Assembly (NCBI GenBank): GCA_000955785.1
Contig: JYOD01000107.1
Span: 1 to 64,000, forward strand
Direction of reading: 5' to 3'
Source of the DNA: Burkholderiaceae bacterium 16
GTDB taxonomy: Bacteria > Pseudomonadota > Gammaproteobacteria > Burkholderiales > Burkholderiaceae
DNA: 64,000 bases
Below the pieces are notes generated by a model, which saw only the letters and a list, made by a program, of their open reading frames with translations, was not told the origin of the DNA and made no database searches. The translations under genes and the position numbers were made by a program. Below are positions 12,972-22,671 of the stretch, piece after piece (within the stretch, counting starts at the first letter, position 1; every line of letters begins with the position of its first letter).

Positions 12972-14291
12972 TCAGCGCCGGGTTTTGATAAACGCCAGCA
13001 CGAGCACGGTGGCGCCAGCCTCCAGCGCAGCGACAAAGTACAAGCCCGCCGAGAGCTGCCCGGTGCTGGTCTTGAACCACCCGATCATGTACGGCGCAAC
13101 GAAACCTGCCAGGTTGCCGATCGAGTTGATCAGGGCAATCCCGCCGGCTGCGGCGGTACCGGCCAGGAAGGCTGAAGGCAACGACCAGAACACCGGGAAA
13201 GCCGCCAGGATGCCGATGGAGGCAATGGTCAGCGCAATCAGTGCCAGTACCGCGCTGTGCAGCCACATGCCAGTCAGGACCAGCCCGGCGGCGGCCATCA
13301 GGGTGGCCAGCGCGCAGTGCAGGCGGCGTTCGCCGGTGCGGTCGGAGTGGATGCCGTTCCAGACCATGGCAAGCGTGCCTGCGATGAAGGGAATGGCGGA
13401 GACCAGGCCGATCTGCAGGTTGCCTTGTACGCCTAGCTCTTTGATGATGGATGGCGACCAGAAGGCGATGGTGGCGTTGCCGCTGACCACGCAGAAGTAG
13501 ATGGCGGCGCAGATCCATACGCGCGAGTTGGTGAAGGCGGCGCGCAGGGAGGAGTGCTTGGCGGGGTCGCGGTTTTCGGCTTCGATCTCGCGGGTGACGA
13601 GATCGCGTTCGCTGGCGGTGAGCCATTTGGCGCTGATGGGCTTTTCGGGCAGGTACATCAGCACGGCGATGCCGGCGAGTACGGAAGGGATGCCTTCGAT
13701 GACGAACAGCCATTGCCAGTTGGCGAGGCCGTCGACGCCTTCCATGCTGCTCATGATGAAACCGGCCAGCGGGCCGCCGATGACGCCGGCGATGGCGAAG
13801 GAGGTCATGAACAGGCCGTTGATGCGCGCGCGGCGCTGGGCCGGGAACCAGTAGGTCAGGTAGAGCACGACGCCGGGGAAGAAGCCGGCTTCGAATACGC
13901 CCAGCAGGAATCGCAGGGCGTAGAACTGCATCGGCGTCTTGACGAAGATCATCGCCATGGAGGCGAAGCCCCACAGGATGGTGATGCGGGCGAGCGTGCG
14001 GCGCGCGCCGATCTTTTCCAGCAGCAGGTTGCTGGGGACCTCAAACAGGAAGTAGCCGATGAAGAAGATGCCGGCGCCGAAGCCGTACACGGCTTCGCTG
14101 AATTGCAGGTCTTGCAGCATCTGCAGCTTGGCAAAGCCGACGTTGACGCGGTCGATCCAGGCGAGCACGAACAGGAAGACGAGGAAGGGGATCAGCCGTA
14201 CCGCGATCTTGCGGTAGGCCTCGTTGCGCTCGGCCGGGGTGTGGGCCGGGTTCTCCACGGCGACAGGGGCGCCGGTCATCACGGAAGACAT
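12972..14291 (-). CDS. MFS transporter, anion:cation symporter type (439 aa)
   Basis: ATG 14291 (MSSVMTGAPVAVENPAHTPA) was chosen because the far longer upstream frame is only the shadow of the amidase. Twelve hydrophobic segments follow a short cytoplasmic start. AWIDRVNVGFAKLQMLQDL and FEVPSNLLLEKIGAR in the first half are hallmarks of the ACS family of organic-anion permeases. The substrate is probably a carboxylate or an amide linked to the neighbouring amidase and DUF2848 genes. It is last in the operon GntR-DUF2848-amidase-MFS, 71 bp after the amidase. Confidence 0.85.
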   Translation of the reverse strand: MSSVMTGAPVAVENPAHTPAERNEAYRKIAVRLIPFLVFLFVLAWIDRVNVGFAKLQMLQDLQFSEAVYGFGAGIFFIGYFLFEVPSNLLLEKIGARRTLARITILWGFASMAMIFVKTPMQFYALRFLLGVFEAGFFPGVVLYLTYWFPAQRRARINGLFMTSFAIAGVIGGPLAGFIMSSMEGVDGLANWQWLFVIEGIPSVLAGIAVLMYLPEKPISAKWLTASERDLVTREIEAENRDPAKHSSLRAAFTNSRVWICAAIYFCVVSGNATIAFWSPSIIKELGVQGNLQIGLVSAIPFIAGTLAMVWNGIHSDRTGERRLHCALATLMAAAGLVLTGMWLHSAVLALIALTIASIGILAAFPVFWSLPSAFLAGTAAAGGIALINSIGNLAGFVAPYMIGWFKTSTGQLSAGLYFVAALEAGATVLVLAFIKTRR

Positions 14292-14362
14292 CGGTGGTAC
14301 TCCTTGGGTGTTGATTGACGGGGCCGCGCTGCTTGGTCGCGGCCCTCGGTTTTTTCGCCTGC

Positions 14363-15697
14363 TTACCGCAGCGCGGCTTCGATGGCGCCGGCTACCTGCA
14401 GCACGCGCGCGTCGCTTCCGTTCAGGCCGCCTACGCTCAGGCCAATGCCCTGCCCTGCCGCCGGCAACGGCAGCGATACCGCGCAGCCGTCGAGGAAATT
14501 GAGCACGCTGGGGTTGCGCAGCACCAGGCCGTTGGTGGCGAAGAAGGCTTCGTCGCTTTCCAGTGCGTCCAGGCGCGGCGGGCGTATTGCCACGGTGGGC
14601 ATCAGCCAGGCGTCGGCTTCGCGCAGCAGGTCGGCGGCGCGGGCCTGCATGGCGCGGCGTTCGGCCAGCAGTTCGATGTAGTCGGCCGCGCCAAGCTGTT
14701 CGCCGCGGCGGATGCGCATGGCGACGCGCTGGTCGTAGTCGTTGCCGCGCTCGGCCAGCAGTCGCTTGTGCCAGTGCCACGCTTCGGCCGCGGTCAGGCC
14801 GCCGCCGGCGTTGATCTGCGGCAGGCGCTTGAGTTCGGGGAAGTCGAACGGGATGATCCGCGCCCCGAGCCGCGACAGCGTGGCCAGCGTTGCGTCGAAG
14901 GCTTGCGCCACCTCTGCGTCGAGGCCGTCGCAAACGAAATCGCGCGTCACCAGCAGGCGCAGCCCTGCCAGCGGCGCGGGCCGGCTGTCCAGCGTTTCGC
15001 CACTGACGATGGCGTCGAAGGCCGCGCAGCAGGCAACCGAGCGCGCCAGCGGGCCGGCCGAGTCGAGCGAGGTCGACAATGGCACGGCGCCGGCCAGCGG
15101 CACCCGGCTTGCGGTTGGCTTGAAGCCGGTCAGGCCGCAGAACGCGCTGGGAATGCGGATGGAGCCGCCGGTATCTGTGCCGAGCGCGGCCACGGCCATG
15201 TCGAGCGCCACGCTGACCGCGCCTCCCGACGTGGAGCCGCCAGCGATGCGCGCTTCCTCGAAGGGCGTGCGCGGCGTGCCGTAGTGCGGGTTCAGGCCGA
15301 GCCCGGAGAACGCGAACTCGCTCATATTGGTGCGCCCGATCAGCACGGCGCCGGCAGCGCGCAGGCGTGCCACCACGGGTGCGTCGGCGCTCGCGGGGGC
15401 ACCGGCCAGCGCTTTCGAGCCAGCGCGGGTTACCTGTCCTTGCACGTCGAACAGGTCCTTGATGGAGATTGGCAGCCCGGCGAGCGGCGATGCCACCAGC
15501 CCCGCGGCGCGGGCCTGGTCGGCTGCGCGGGCCGCGGCGAGCGCGCCAGCGGCGTCGACTTCAAGGAACGCGGCGCCGCCTCCGTTGCGGTGGGCGTCGA
15601 TACGGGCCAGAGCCTGCTCGGTCAGCGCGACGCTTGTGGTGCGGCCGGCAGCCAGATCGGCGGCGAGCGCGGCGATGGTTGGCAGCGCGGGGCTCAT
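14363..15697 (-). CDS. Amidase-signature family hydrolase (444 aa)
   Basis: ATG 15697 overlaps the DUF2848 stop (ATGA), fixing the start. The amidase signature is intact: catalytic Lys in LAGLPISIKDLFD, cis-Ser in AGGSTSGGAVS and nucleophile Ser in LGTDTGGSIRIPSA. Length and order match enzymes that hydrolyse carboxamides to acid plus ammonia. It acts in the cytoplasm. The substrate cannot be deduced; the neighbours (MFS permease, GntR regulator) suggest an imported amide. A second, less similar amidase lies at 25788. Confidence 0.85.
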   Translation of the reverse strand: MSPALPTIAALAADLAAGRTTSVALTEQALARIDAHRNGGGAAFLEVDAAGALAAARAADQARAAGLVASPLAGLPISIKDLFDVQGQVTRAGSKALAGAPASADAPVVARLRAAGAVLIGRTNMSEFAFSGLGLNPHYGTPRTPFEEARIAGGSTSGGAVSVALDMAVAALGTDTGGSIRIPSAFCGLTGFKPTASRVPLAGAVPLSTSLDSAGPLARSVACCAAFDAIVSGETLDSRPAPLAGLRLLVTRDFVCDGLDAEVAQAFDATLATLSRLGARIIPFDFPELKRLPQINAGGGLTAAEAWHWHKRLLAERGNDYDQRVAMRIRRGEQLGAADYIELLAERRAMQARAADLLREADAWLMPTVAIRPPRLDALESDEAFFATNGLVLRNPSVLNFLDGCAVSLPLPAAGQGIGLSVGGLNGSDARVLQVAGAIEAALR

Positions 15698-16371
15698 GGC
15701 GCCACCGCCAGGCATTCCACCCGATAGGCATGGCGCAGCGTGCGCTTGAGTACCGGATCATGCAGTTCCACTTCGAAGGCTTCGCCGCTGCCCAGTTCGC
15801 CGATCACGGCTTGCGTGCCGCAGAACATGGCGGTGCCGGCGGGCAGCTTGTCTTCGCCGGTCAGGCGCTGGATCAGGTCCCGCGGGTCGAGCAGGCGCGT
15901 TACCAGGCCTTCCTGATAGAGCTCGCGCTGGCCGTTGCGAGTGCGCCAGCAGCGCATCTGCAACTGGTCCCAGTGCGCTGCCACGTCGGCGAAGCGCCAG
16001 AGTTCGGTGCCCAGGGGCTTGGCGCACATCTGCTTGGAGACGGTGACGTCGTAGGCTTCGACCTTGCGGTCGGTGTGGTCGGAGCCTACGCCGATGTACA
16101 TCGCGTCCTTGGCCGCAAGCAGCACGAATTCGATTTCACCGGAGGAATCCTCGCGCGGCACTTCGAGCAGCGCGTCGGTGGTCAGCAGCGAGGCGGCCAG
16201 CGGGTAGAAGCAAGGCACGGTGGTGGGCGGCTTGACGCCGATCTCTTCGAGCTCGCGGATGTGGTGGTTGACGGCGTCGGCGTCGCGGCCGGTCCAGCCG
16301 GCGATGATGAGGCGCTGGATATCGAGGACGAGTTCGCCCTCGCCGGCTACCTGGAAGTGAAGTGTCGGCAT
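15694..16371 (-). CDS. DUF2848 family protein (225 aa)
   Basis: The sequence MPTLHFQVAGEGELVLDIQR, LIIAGWTGRDADAVNHHI, EELEEIGVKPPTTVPCFYP, EFVLLAAKDAMYIGVGSDHT and AMFCGTQAVIGELGSGEAFE is the DUF2848 pattern (PF11010). The GSDHTDR block recalls fumarylacetoacetase-like hydrolases, but no activity is established to my knowledge. It is translationally coupled to the amidase, and the two genes probably act on one pathway. Confidence 0.8.
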   Translation of the reverse strand: MPTLHFQVAGEGELVLDIQRLIIAGWTGRDADAVNHHIRELEEIGVKPPTTVPCFYPLAASLLTTDALLEVPREDSSGEIEFVLLAAKDAMYIGVGSDHTDRKVEAYDVTVSKQMCAKPLGTELWRFADVAAHWDQLQMRCWRTRNGQRELYQEGLVTRLLDPRDLIQRLTGEDKLPAGTAMFCGTQAVIGELGSGEAFEVELHDPVLKRTLRHAYRVECLAVAP

Positions 16372-16405
16372 TGCTTACTACCTTAGCTGTTGCGGAGAAA
16401 ATCGG

Positions 16406-17104
16406 TCAGATGGTCCGGATGATGTTCTTCCGGAATTCGTCAATGTGTTCGCGGATGGCCTCGCGGACCGCCGGTACGTCGCGCCGTTCGAGGGCGTCGA
16501 TGATCACCCGGTGCTCCTGGTAGACGTTTTCCAGGTGCTGTGGGTCGGAAAGCGAGAGAAACCAGAAGCGCGCCTGCTTCTCATGCAGGCTGCGCAGCAG
16601 GTCGGCCAGCACGCGATTGCGCGAGGCGGCCGACATGGCGGTATGGAATTTGAGGTCGAGCGCGGCGAGGCCGGCGATGTCGCGCCGCGCGATCAGGTCG
16701 GGAGAGCGGTCGACGATCTCGCGCATGGCCTTGAGATCGCTCTCGTGGGCGCGCTCGCATGCCAGTGTGGCGCACAGCACTTCGTTGGTGGCGCGCACTT
16801 CGATCATGTCGAGCACTTCATTGAGCGACAGCGGCGATACCAGCACGCCCTTGCGCGGCATGATCGACACCAGCCCTTCCACTTCCAGCCGGTGCAGCGC
16901 CTGATGCACCGGCGTGCGGCCCAGTCCGAGCAAGGCCGCGACCTGCGCCTCGTTCAACGGCTCGCCCGGTCGGAACTCGCAGGAAATGATGCGCCGCTTG
17001 ATCTCGGCATAGGCATGCTCGCGCATCGCGGCGCCGGTCGCTGCCCGCGATGGCGGATCCGCATTGTGATCAGCGCCGCCTACCAGCCGGATCGGGTTCG
17101 ACAT
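16406..17104 (-). CDS. GntR-family regulator, FCD (FadR-like) type (232 aa)
   Basis: A winged helix occupies residues 25-95 (AYAEIKRRIISCEFRPGEPL; VAALLGLGRTPVHQALHRLE). A helical FCD ligand domain follows, with the metal-ligand pattern D-x3-H in LDLKFHTAMS and later EHRVIIDALERRDV and REHIDEF. It is the first gene of the leftward amidase/MFS operon and probably represses it, sensing a pathway acid. The ~400 bp between it and the IclR gene holds both promoters. Confidence 0.9.
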   Translation of the reverse strand: MSNPIRLVGGADHNADPPSRAATGAAMREHAYAEIKRRIISCEFRPGEPLNEAQVAALLGLGRTPVHQALHRLEVEGLVSIMPRKGVLVSPLSLNEVLDMIEVRATNEVLCATLACERAHESDLKAMREIVDRSPDLIARRDIAGLAALDLKFHTAMSAASRNRVLADLLRSLHEKQARFWFLSLSDPQHLENVYQEHRVIIDALERRDVPAVREAIREHIDEFRKNIIRTI

Positions 17105-17416
17105 GATGGTTCCTCCGTATTGAAGTTGCTGTGATACTAGTCTGATATTTCACTGAGCGTCAACCCGTGTGGGCTGCGGGTAAACACTGAAACCTGTGGC
17201 ACCCGCATGGACTGCCTTGTCATATCCTTGCGTCATCGCCCACCATGCTTCCATTCTCGTACCGTCCGGAAAGCCTTACCGGGCAACGGTTTTCGGCAAA
17301 TCCAGGAGGCGCGTTCGGAGGAAATCCGGCAGCTTTCGCGGCGCCGCTATTCCCAACGAAAGCCGGGCCGAATATCATTAAGGTCAAGCCATAGAATCGA
17401 TAATCGATACAGTCGT

Positions 17417-17431
17417 ATATTGGTGCAATAT
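17417..17431. promoter_or_regulatory. 15-bp palindrome, candidate IclR operator
   Basis: ATATTG-GTG-CAATAT is a perfect 6-bp inverted repeat with a 3-nt spacer, 75 bp before the IclR ATG. IclR-family operators are often 15-bp palindromes, so autoregulation is plausible. An ATCGATA direct repeat lies just upstream (about 17396-17409). The rest of 17105-17505 shows no gene. Confidence 0.4.
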
Positions 17432-17505
17432 GCATTCATCGTGGTGCAAGCTCTCCCAGCGATGGTGCTGCCACGATCGGTACGACGACGACGCGGAACC
17501 CGAAC

Positions 17506-18345
17506 ATGACCCGGCAAGACAAGCAGGAACCCAGCAACGAATCGCCAGCCACCCCGGAAGAAAGCGGCGAAGAAACCACTCGCGCGGACCCTCTGTTCAA
17601 TCAGTCGCTGGAGAAAGGCCTGGATGTCCTGCGGGCCTTCAGCGCGGTGCATCGCACGCTCACCCTGGCCGAACTGGCCAGCATGACCAGCATGACCAAA
17701 AGCTCCGCGCAACGCACCGTGCATACGCTGGAGACGCTGGGCTATGTAGCCAAGCACCCGCAGACGCGGCGCTTCCGGCTGACGCCCAAGGTGATGGAGA
17801 TCGGCTACAACTATCTGTCCGCGGATGCGTTGATCCAGGCCGCCAGCCCTTACCTGTCGCAGCTCGCCAACGCCAGCGGCGAGACCGCCAACCTGACCGA
17901 GCCGGTCGGGCTGGAGATGGTCTACGTGGCGCAGCTGATGACGTCGAAATACATCCCGGTGCTGACGCCCGTCGGCATGCGTATTCCCATGTACTGCACC
18001 AGCAGCGGCCGCGCGTATCTCAGCACCCTGCCCGACGAGCAGGTCATGGCGATGCTGGAGAATTCGGCCCGCGTGGCGCGCACGCCGGCCACGCTGACCG
18101 ATGTGGCGGCGATCTTCGAGACAGTGGTGGCTTGCCGCAGGGTGGGCTACGCCTGCAATAACGAGGAGCTGTTCCTGGGTGATATGGGCGTGGGCGCGGC
18201 CATCGTCAACAGCCAGGGGCAGGCGGTGGGCGCGGTGCATGTATCGCCGCCCGCCAGCCGCTGGAGCATGGCCGAGGCGCAGAAAAAGCTGGCGCCGATG
18301 GTGATCGAATGCGCGTGGGCGATCTCGCGTTCGATCGCCCATTGA
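17506..18345 (+). CDS. IclR-family transcriptional regulator (279 aa)
   Basis: A polar N-terminal tail of about 28 residues is followed by the IclR winged helix (NQSLEKGLDVLRAFSAVHRT, LAELASMTSMTKSSAQRTVH, residues 32-95) and the effector domain (LSQLANASGETANLTEPVGL, YCTSSGRAYLSTLPDEQVMA, GDMGVGAAIVNSQGQAVGAV). It lies between the leftward amidase operon and the carbamoylase/ABC genes and could control either. Its ligand is unknown. Confidence 0.9.
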   Translation: MTRQDKQEPSNESPATPEESGEETTRADPLFNQSLEKGLDVLRAFSAVHRTLTLAELASMTSMTKSSAQRTVHTLETLGYVAKHPQTRRFRLTPKVMEIGYNYLSADALIQAASPYLSQLANASGETANLTEPVGLEMVYVAQLMTSKYIPVLTPVGMRIPMYCTSSGRAYLSTLPDEQVMAMLENSARVARTPATLTDVAAIFETVVACRRVGYACNNEELFLGDMGVGAAIVNSQGQAVGAVHVSPPASRWSMAEAQKKLAPMVIECAWAISRSIAH

Positions 18346-18376
18346 GATTGACGCGCGGCGGCGCGGGCGGCGCGCC

Positions 18377-19624
18377 TTAGCGCGCGTGCTCCAGCATCGC
18401 TTGCAGCAGCACGTTCGCCCCGGCCTCGATATGCTCGGGCAGCGCATCTTCCAGCTCGTTGTGGCTGATGCCGTCCTTGCACGGCACGAAGATCATGCCG
18501 GTGGGCGCGCGCTGCGCCACATAGACGGCATCGTGCCCCGCCCCGCTGACCACATCCATATGCGGCAGGCCCAGCGCGGCGGCGGCGCGGCGCACGCTGT
18601 CCACGCATTCTGGCGCGAACACGCACGGCTCGAACTTCACCACCTGGCGGATCTCCACGCTCACCGCGCCGCGTTCGGCGATCTCCGCGAACGTGGTCCG
18701 CATGGCTGCATCCATACGGTCCAGCCCTGCCTGCGACAGATTGCGGAAGTCCACCGAGAAATCCACCCGCCCGGGAATCACGTTGCGTGAGTTCGGCGTG
18801 ACCTGCACATAGCCCACCGTGCCGCGCCCGTGCGGAGCCTCGGCCACGGCGATGCGATTGACCTCGTCGATCATGCGCGCCGCCGCCAGCATGGCGTCGT
18901 GGCGCAGCGCCAGCGGCGTGGGGCCGGCGTGGGCGTCCATGCCGGTCACGGCCACGTCATACCATTGCTGGCCGAGCGCGCCGGAGACCACGCCGATCGG
19001 CAGCCCGGCGGCTTCCAGCACGGGCCCCTGCTCGATATGCGCCTCGAAGTAGGCGGCGAACATGCCGCCCGGCACTTCCCCCACGGGCTGCTCGCCGCGA
19101 TAGCCGATCTGCTCCAGTGCCTCGCCTACGCTGATGCCGTCCAGGTCGCGCTGGGCGCGTATGAATTCCGCCCCGAACACGCCGGCAAAGGCGCCCGAGC
19201 CCATCATCACCGGCGTAAAGCGGGTGCCCTCTTCGTTGGTCCAGAACGCCAGTTCCAGCGGCGCGCGGGTGACGATGCCCAGGTCGTTGAGCGTGCGCAT
19301 CACCTCCAGGCCCGCCAGCACGCCGAAGTTGCCGTCGAACTTGCCGCCGGAGGGCTGGGTGTCGATATGACTGCCGGTTGCCACCGCCCGCGCATCGGCA
19401 TCGCTGCCCGCGCGGCGCGCGAACACGTTGCCGACCTCGTCGGTACGCACGGCGAGCCCCGCTTCGCGGCACCGGCCGACCACCAGGTCTCGGCCCTGGC
19501 GATCCAGCTCGGTCAGGGCGATGCGGCACACGCCGCCCTTGGGCGTCGCGCCGATCTGCGCCAGGTCCATCAGCGATTGCCACAGGCGTGCTGCGTTGAT
19601 GCGGGGAAGGTATTGCTGGTCCAT
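18377..19624 (-). CDS. Zn-dependent N-carbamoyl-L-amino-acid hydrolase / allantoate amidohydrolase-like (415 aa)
   Basis: ATG 19624 (MDQQYLPRINAARLWQSLMD) is favoured over an upstream in-frame start at 19705. M20-type metal ligands are present: H in GSHIDTQPSGGKFDG, D of the same motif, E-E in TNEEGTRF, H in EAHIEQGPVLE and H near the end (DGISHNELE). The dimerisation-domain motif GMDAHAGPTPL is intact. Such enzymes remove a carbamoyl or ureido group in hydantoin, pyrimidine or purine breakdown. It is transcribed away from the ABC operon from a shared 213-bp intergenic region. A paralogue is at 33296. Confidence 0.85.
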   Translation of the reverse strand: MDQQYLPRINAARLWQSLMDLAQIGATPKGGVCRIALTELDRQGRDLVVGRCREAGLAVRTDEVGNVFARRAGSDADARAVATGSHIDTQPSGGKFDGNFGVLAGLEVMRTLNDLGIVTRAPLELAFWTNEEGTRFTPVMMGSGAFAGVFGAEFIRAQRDLDGISVGEALEQIGYRGEQPVGEVPGGMFAAYFEAHIEQGPVLEAAGLPIGVVSGALGQQWYDVAVTGMDAHAGPTPLALRHDAMLAAARMIDEVNRIAVAEAPHGRGTVGYVQVTPNSRNVIPGRVDFSVDFRNLSQAGLDRMDAAMRTTFAEIAERGAVSVEIRQVVKFEPCVFAPECVDSVRRAAAALGLPHMDVVSGAGHDAVYVAQRAPTGMIFVPCKDGISHNELEDALPEHIEAGANVLLQAMLEHAR

Positions 19625-19837
19625 GTCGGGAAGCCGGTTGGTTTGGAGACAGGCAGGGAACTCAGCAAAAAGCAGGCCATAGGCGATGCGAATCCTTTGG
19701 TCCATGTTTCATACATGGCCGGCGACGGAGAGACCGCGGAACACCGGCGGTCAGCCTTGAAGCGGCACGAAACGCAACTGGCATGTGACTTGCTTGATTG
19801 CCTTCGTCTTCCCTTCCCCCACCCAGGAGCTTTGCCC

Positions 19838-21526
19838 GTGACCGTCTTTTCTTCCGACTCCGTAAGAAGCGTGAAACCCGGCCTGAAAACCTTCGCTGCC
19901 GCCGCTGCCATTGCCTCCGTCTCCCTGCTTGCGTTGCCAGGCACAGCGATGGCCGAGAAGGTGCTGCGCATCGGCATGACCGCTGCCGACATCCCGCGCA
20001 CGCTGGGCCAACCCGACCAGGGCTTCGAAGGCAACCGCTTTACCGGCATCCCGATGTACGACGGACTGACCCAGTGGGATCTCTCGAAGGGCAGTGGCCC
20101 GAGCCTGCTGATTGCCGACCTGGCCACGGAATGGAAAGTCGATGCCAAGGAAAAGACCAGGTGGGTCTTCAAGCTGCGCCCCGGCGTGAAGTTCCACGAC
20201 GGCTCGCCGTTCAATGCGGATGCCGTGGTGTGGAACGTGGGCAAGGTGCTCGACAAGACCGCCAGGCAGTTCGATCCCAGCCAGGTCGGCGTGACCGCCT
20301 CGCGCATGCCCACCTTGCGTTCGGCCAGGAAGATCGACGACCTGACCATTGAGCTGATCACCTCGGAGCCTGACTCCTTCCTGCCGTACAACCTGAGCAA
20401 CCTGTTCATGGCTTCGCCCACGCAATGGGATAAGAAGCTCGCCGCGGTACCGGCCTCGGTGACGGATCCGGCGGAACGTTCCAAACAAGCGTGGGTAGCC
20501 TTCGCCGCCGACGCCTCGGGCACCGGCCCGTTCAAGATGAGCCGCTTCGTGCCGCGCGAGCGGCTGGAACTGGTGAAGAACGCGCAGTACTGGGACGCCA
20601 GGCGCGTGCCCAGGATCGACAAGGTGGTGATGCAGCCGATGCCCGAGGCCAATGCGCGCACCGCCGCCCTGCTGTCGGGCCAGGTCGACTGGATCGAGGC
20701 GCCGGCACCGGATGCGGTGGCACAGATCAAGAGCCGCGGCTTCGAGGTCTACGCTAACGCGCAACCGCATATGTGGCCGTGGCAATTGTCGTTCGCGCCC
20801 GGATCGCCCTGGCTCGACAAGCGCGTGCGGCAAGCCGCCAACCTGTGTGTCAACCGTTCCGGCCTGAAGACGCTGCTGGGCGGCTATATGGCCGAGGCCA
20901 AGGGCATTGTCGAACCGGGCAACCCGTGGTGGGGCAATCCCAAGTTCGATATCAAGTACGACGCCAACGCCGCGCGCAAACTGATGCAGGAAGCGGGCTA
21001 CTCCGCCGCCAGGCCGCTCAAGGTGAAGGTGCAGGTCTCGGCTTCAGGCTCGGGCCAGATGCAGCCGCTGCCGATGAACGAGTACGTGCAGCAGAACCTG
21101 AAGGAGTGCTTCATCGACGTCGACTTCGACGTGGTCGAATGGAACACGCTCTTCACCAACTGGCGCATCGGCGCCAAGGATCCGAGCGCGCACGGCGCCA
21201 ACGCGGTCAACGTGAGCTTTGCGGCGATGGACCCGTTCTTCGCCATGGTCCGCTTTGTCAGCACCAAGACGCAGCCGCCGGTCTCGAACAACTGGGGCTA
21301 CTTTGGCAACGCTGAGTTCGACAAGCTGATCGAAACCGCGCGCACCTCGTTTGACGACAAGGGGCGCGACGCGGCGCTGGCCAGGCTGCATGCGCGCATC
21401 GTGGAAGAAGCGCCCTTCGTGCTGATCGCGCATGACGTGGGCCCGCGCGCCATCTCCAGGAAGGTCAAGGGCGTGGTGCAGCCGCAGAGCTGGTTTATCG
21501 ACATCGCCACCATGTCGATGGACTAA
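19838..21526 (+). CDS. ABC transporter substrate-binding protein, peptide/dipeptide (SBP_bac_5) type (562 aa)
   Basis: GTG 19838 lies eight bases after AGGAG. A second GTG at 19871 (KPGLKTFAAAAAIASVSLLA) would give a tighter signal peptide ending near ...LPGTAMA-EK. The mature protein has the SBP_bac_5 pattern: YDGLTQWDLSK, ADLATEWKVDAKEKTRWVFK, LRPGVKFHDGSPFNADAVVW and FAPGSPWLDKRVRQAANLCV. It is periplasmic and delivers a peptide-like or amide solute to the permeases encoded next. It is first in a 5-gene ABC operon. Confidence 0.9.
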   Translation: MTVFSSDSVRSVKPGLKTFAAAAAIASVSLLALPGTAMAEKVLRIGMTAADIPRTLGQPDQGFEGNRFTGIPMYDGLTQWDLSKGSGPSLLIADLATEWKVDAKEKTRWVFKLRPGVKFHDGSPFNADAVVWNVGKVLDKTARQFDPSQVGVTASRMPTLRSARKIDDLTIELITSEPDSFLPYNLSNLFMASPTQWDKKLAAVPASVTDPAERSKQAWVAFAADASGTGPFKMSRFVPRERLELVKNAQYWDARRVPRIDKVVMQPMPEANARTAALLSGQVDWIEAPAPDAVAQIKSRGFEVYANAQPHMWPWQLSFAPGSPWLDKRVRQAANLCVNRSGLKTLLGGYMAEAKGIVEPGNPWWGNPKFDIKYDANAARKLMQEAGYSAARPLKVKVQVSASGSGQMQPLPMNEYVQQNLKECFIDVDFDVVEWNTLFTNWRIGAKDPSAHGANAVNVSFAAMDPFFAMVRFVSTKTQPPVSNNWGYFGNAEFDKLIETARTSFDDKGRDAALARLHARIVEEAPFVLIAHDVGPRAISRKVKGVVQPQSWFIDIATMSMD

Positions 21527-21670
21527 GCAAGGCATTGCGCGGCTCGCGTGCGCGGCCGGTCCCGGGCCGGCCACGCACAGCGCAATCAAGAGAATGTCCG
21601 GCCGGGACGCATCGGCCAGGCACCCCGCAAACCACGGCAGGCGCCCGCGCCTGCCTTCCCGGCCACGATC

Positions 21671-22621
21671 ATGTTCTACCTGCTCCGCCGCTTCATCTAT
21701 GCGATCCCCATCCTGCTAGGGGTCGCCCTGCTCTGCTTCTCGCTGGTCCATGTCGCGCCGGGCGACCCGCTGGTGTCGGTGCTGCCGCCCGATGCTTCCG
21801 AGGACCTGCGCCGCCAGCTCACCGCGCTGTATGGCTTCGATAAACCCTTTCTCGAACAATTCCTGCACTGGCTCACCCGCGCGCTGCATGGGGACCTCGG
21901 CACCTCCATCGCCACCAACCGCCCGGTGATGAGCGAAGTGATGACGGCGGTGATCAACTCGGTCCGGCTGGCCGCGGTGGCCACGCTGATCGGCTTTACC
22001 TTCGGCTGCCTGTTCGGCTTCGTGGCCGGCTACTTCCGCGATTCCGCCGCGGATCGCACCGCCTCCTTCCTGTCCGTGTTCGGCGTGAGCATGCCGCACT
22101 ACTGGCTGGGCATGGTGCTGGTGATCGTGTTCTCGGTCTTCCTCGGCTGGCTGCCCGCCACGGGTGCGGGCCCGGATGGTTCTGGTGACTGGGCGTGGGA
22201 CTGGGAACATATCCAGTACATGGTGCTGCCGGCGGTGACGATGTCGGTGATCCCGATGGGCATCGTGGCCCGCACCATCCGCGCGCTCGTTGCGGAAATC
22301 CTCTCCAATGAATTCATCGTCGGCCTGAAGGCGCGCGGCCTGTCGGAGCTGGCGGTGTTCCGCCATGTGCTGAAGAACGTGGCGCCTACCGCGCTGTCGG
22401 TGATGGGCCTGCAACTCGGCTACCTGCTGGGCGGCTCCATCCTGATCGAGACTGTGTTCTCCTGGCCCGGCACGGGCTTCCTGCTCAACTCGGCGATCTT
22501 CCAGCGCGACTTCCCGCTGCTGCAGGGGACCATCCTCGTGCTCGCCGTGTTCTTCGTGCTGCTGAACCTGCTGGTCGATGCGCTGCAAACCCTGTTCGAC
22601 CCGCGCATCCAGCGCAACTGA
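21671..22621 (+). CDS. ABC transporter permease, DppB-like (316 aa)
   Basis: ATG 21671 starts MFYLLRRFIYAIPILLGVAL, the typical DppB N-terminus. VAPGDPL, LYGFDKPFLEQFLHWLTRAL and HGDLGTSI follow in order. The EAA loop for ATPase contact reads EFIVGLKARGLSELAVFRHV. Six membrane segments are expected. It is coupled to the next permease 50 bp downstream; the spacer contains a short imperfect repeat (TGACGCCGTAACTGACGCC). Confidence 0.9.
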   Translation: MFYLLRRFIYAIPILLGVALLCFSLVHVAPGDPLVSVLPPDASEDLRRQLTALYGFDKPFLEQFLHWLTRALHGDLGTSIATNRPVMSEVMTAVINSVRLAAVATLIGFTFGCLFGFVAGYFRDSAADRTASFLSVFGVSMPHYWLGMVLVIVFSVFLGWLPATGAGPDGSGDWAWDWEHIQYMVLPAVTMSVIPMGIVARTIRALVAEILSNEFIVGLKARGLSELAVFRHVLKNVAPTALSVMGLQLGYLLGGSILIETVFSWPGTGFLLNSAIFQRDFPLLQGTILVLAVFFVLLNLLVDALQTLFDPRIQRN

Positions 22622-22671
22622 CGCAGTAATTGACGCCGTAACTGACGCCATCAAGGAAACCGGGAGTCCCC

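Noticed and set aside
14315..15727. A 470-codon plus-strand frame opposite the amidase
   Set aside because: The amidase on the minus strand has all catalytic motifs; the plus frame is alanine/arginine/glycine-rich noise.
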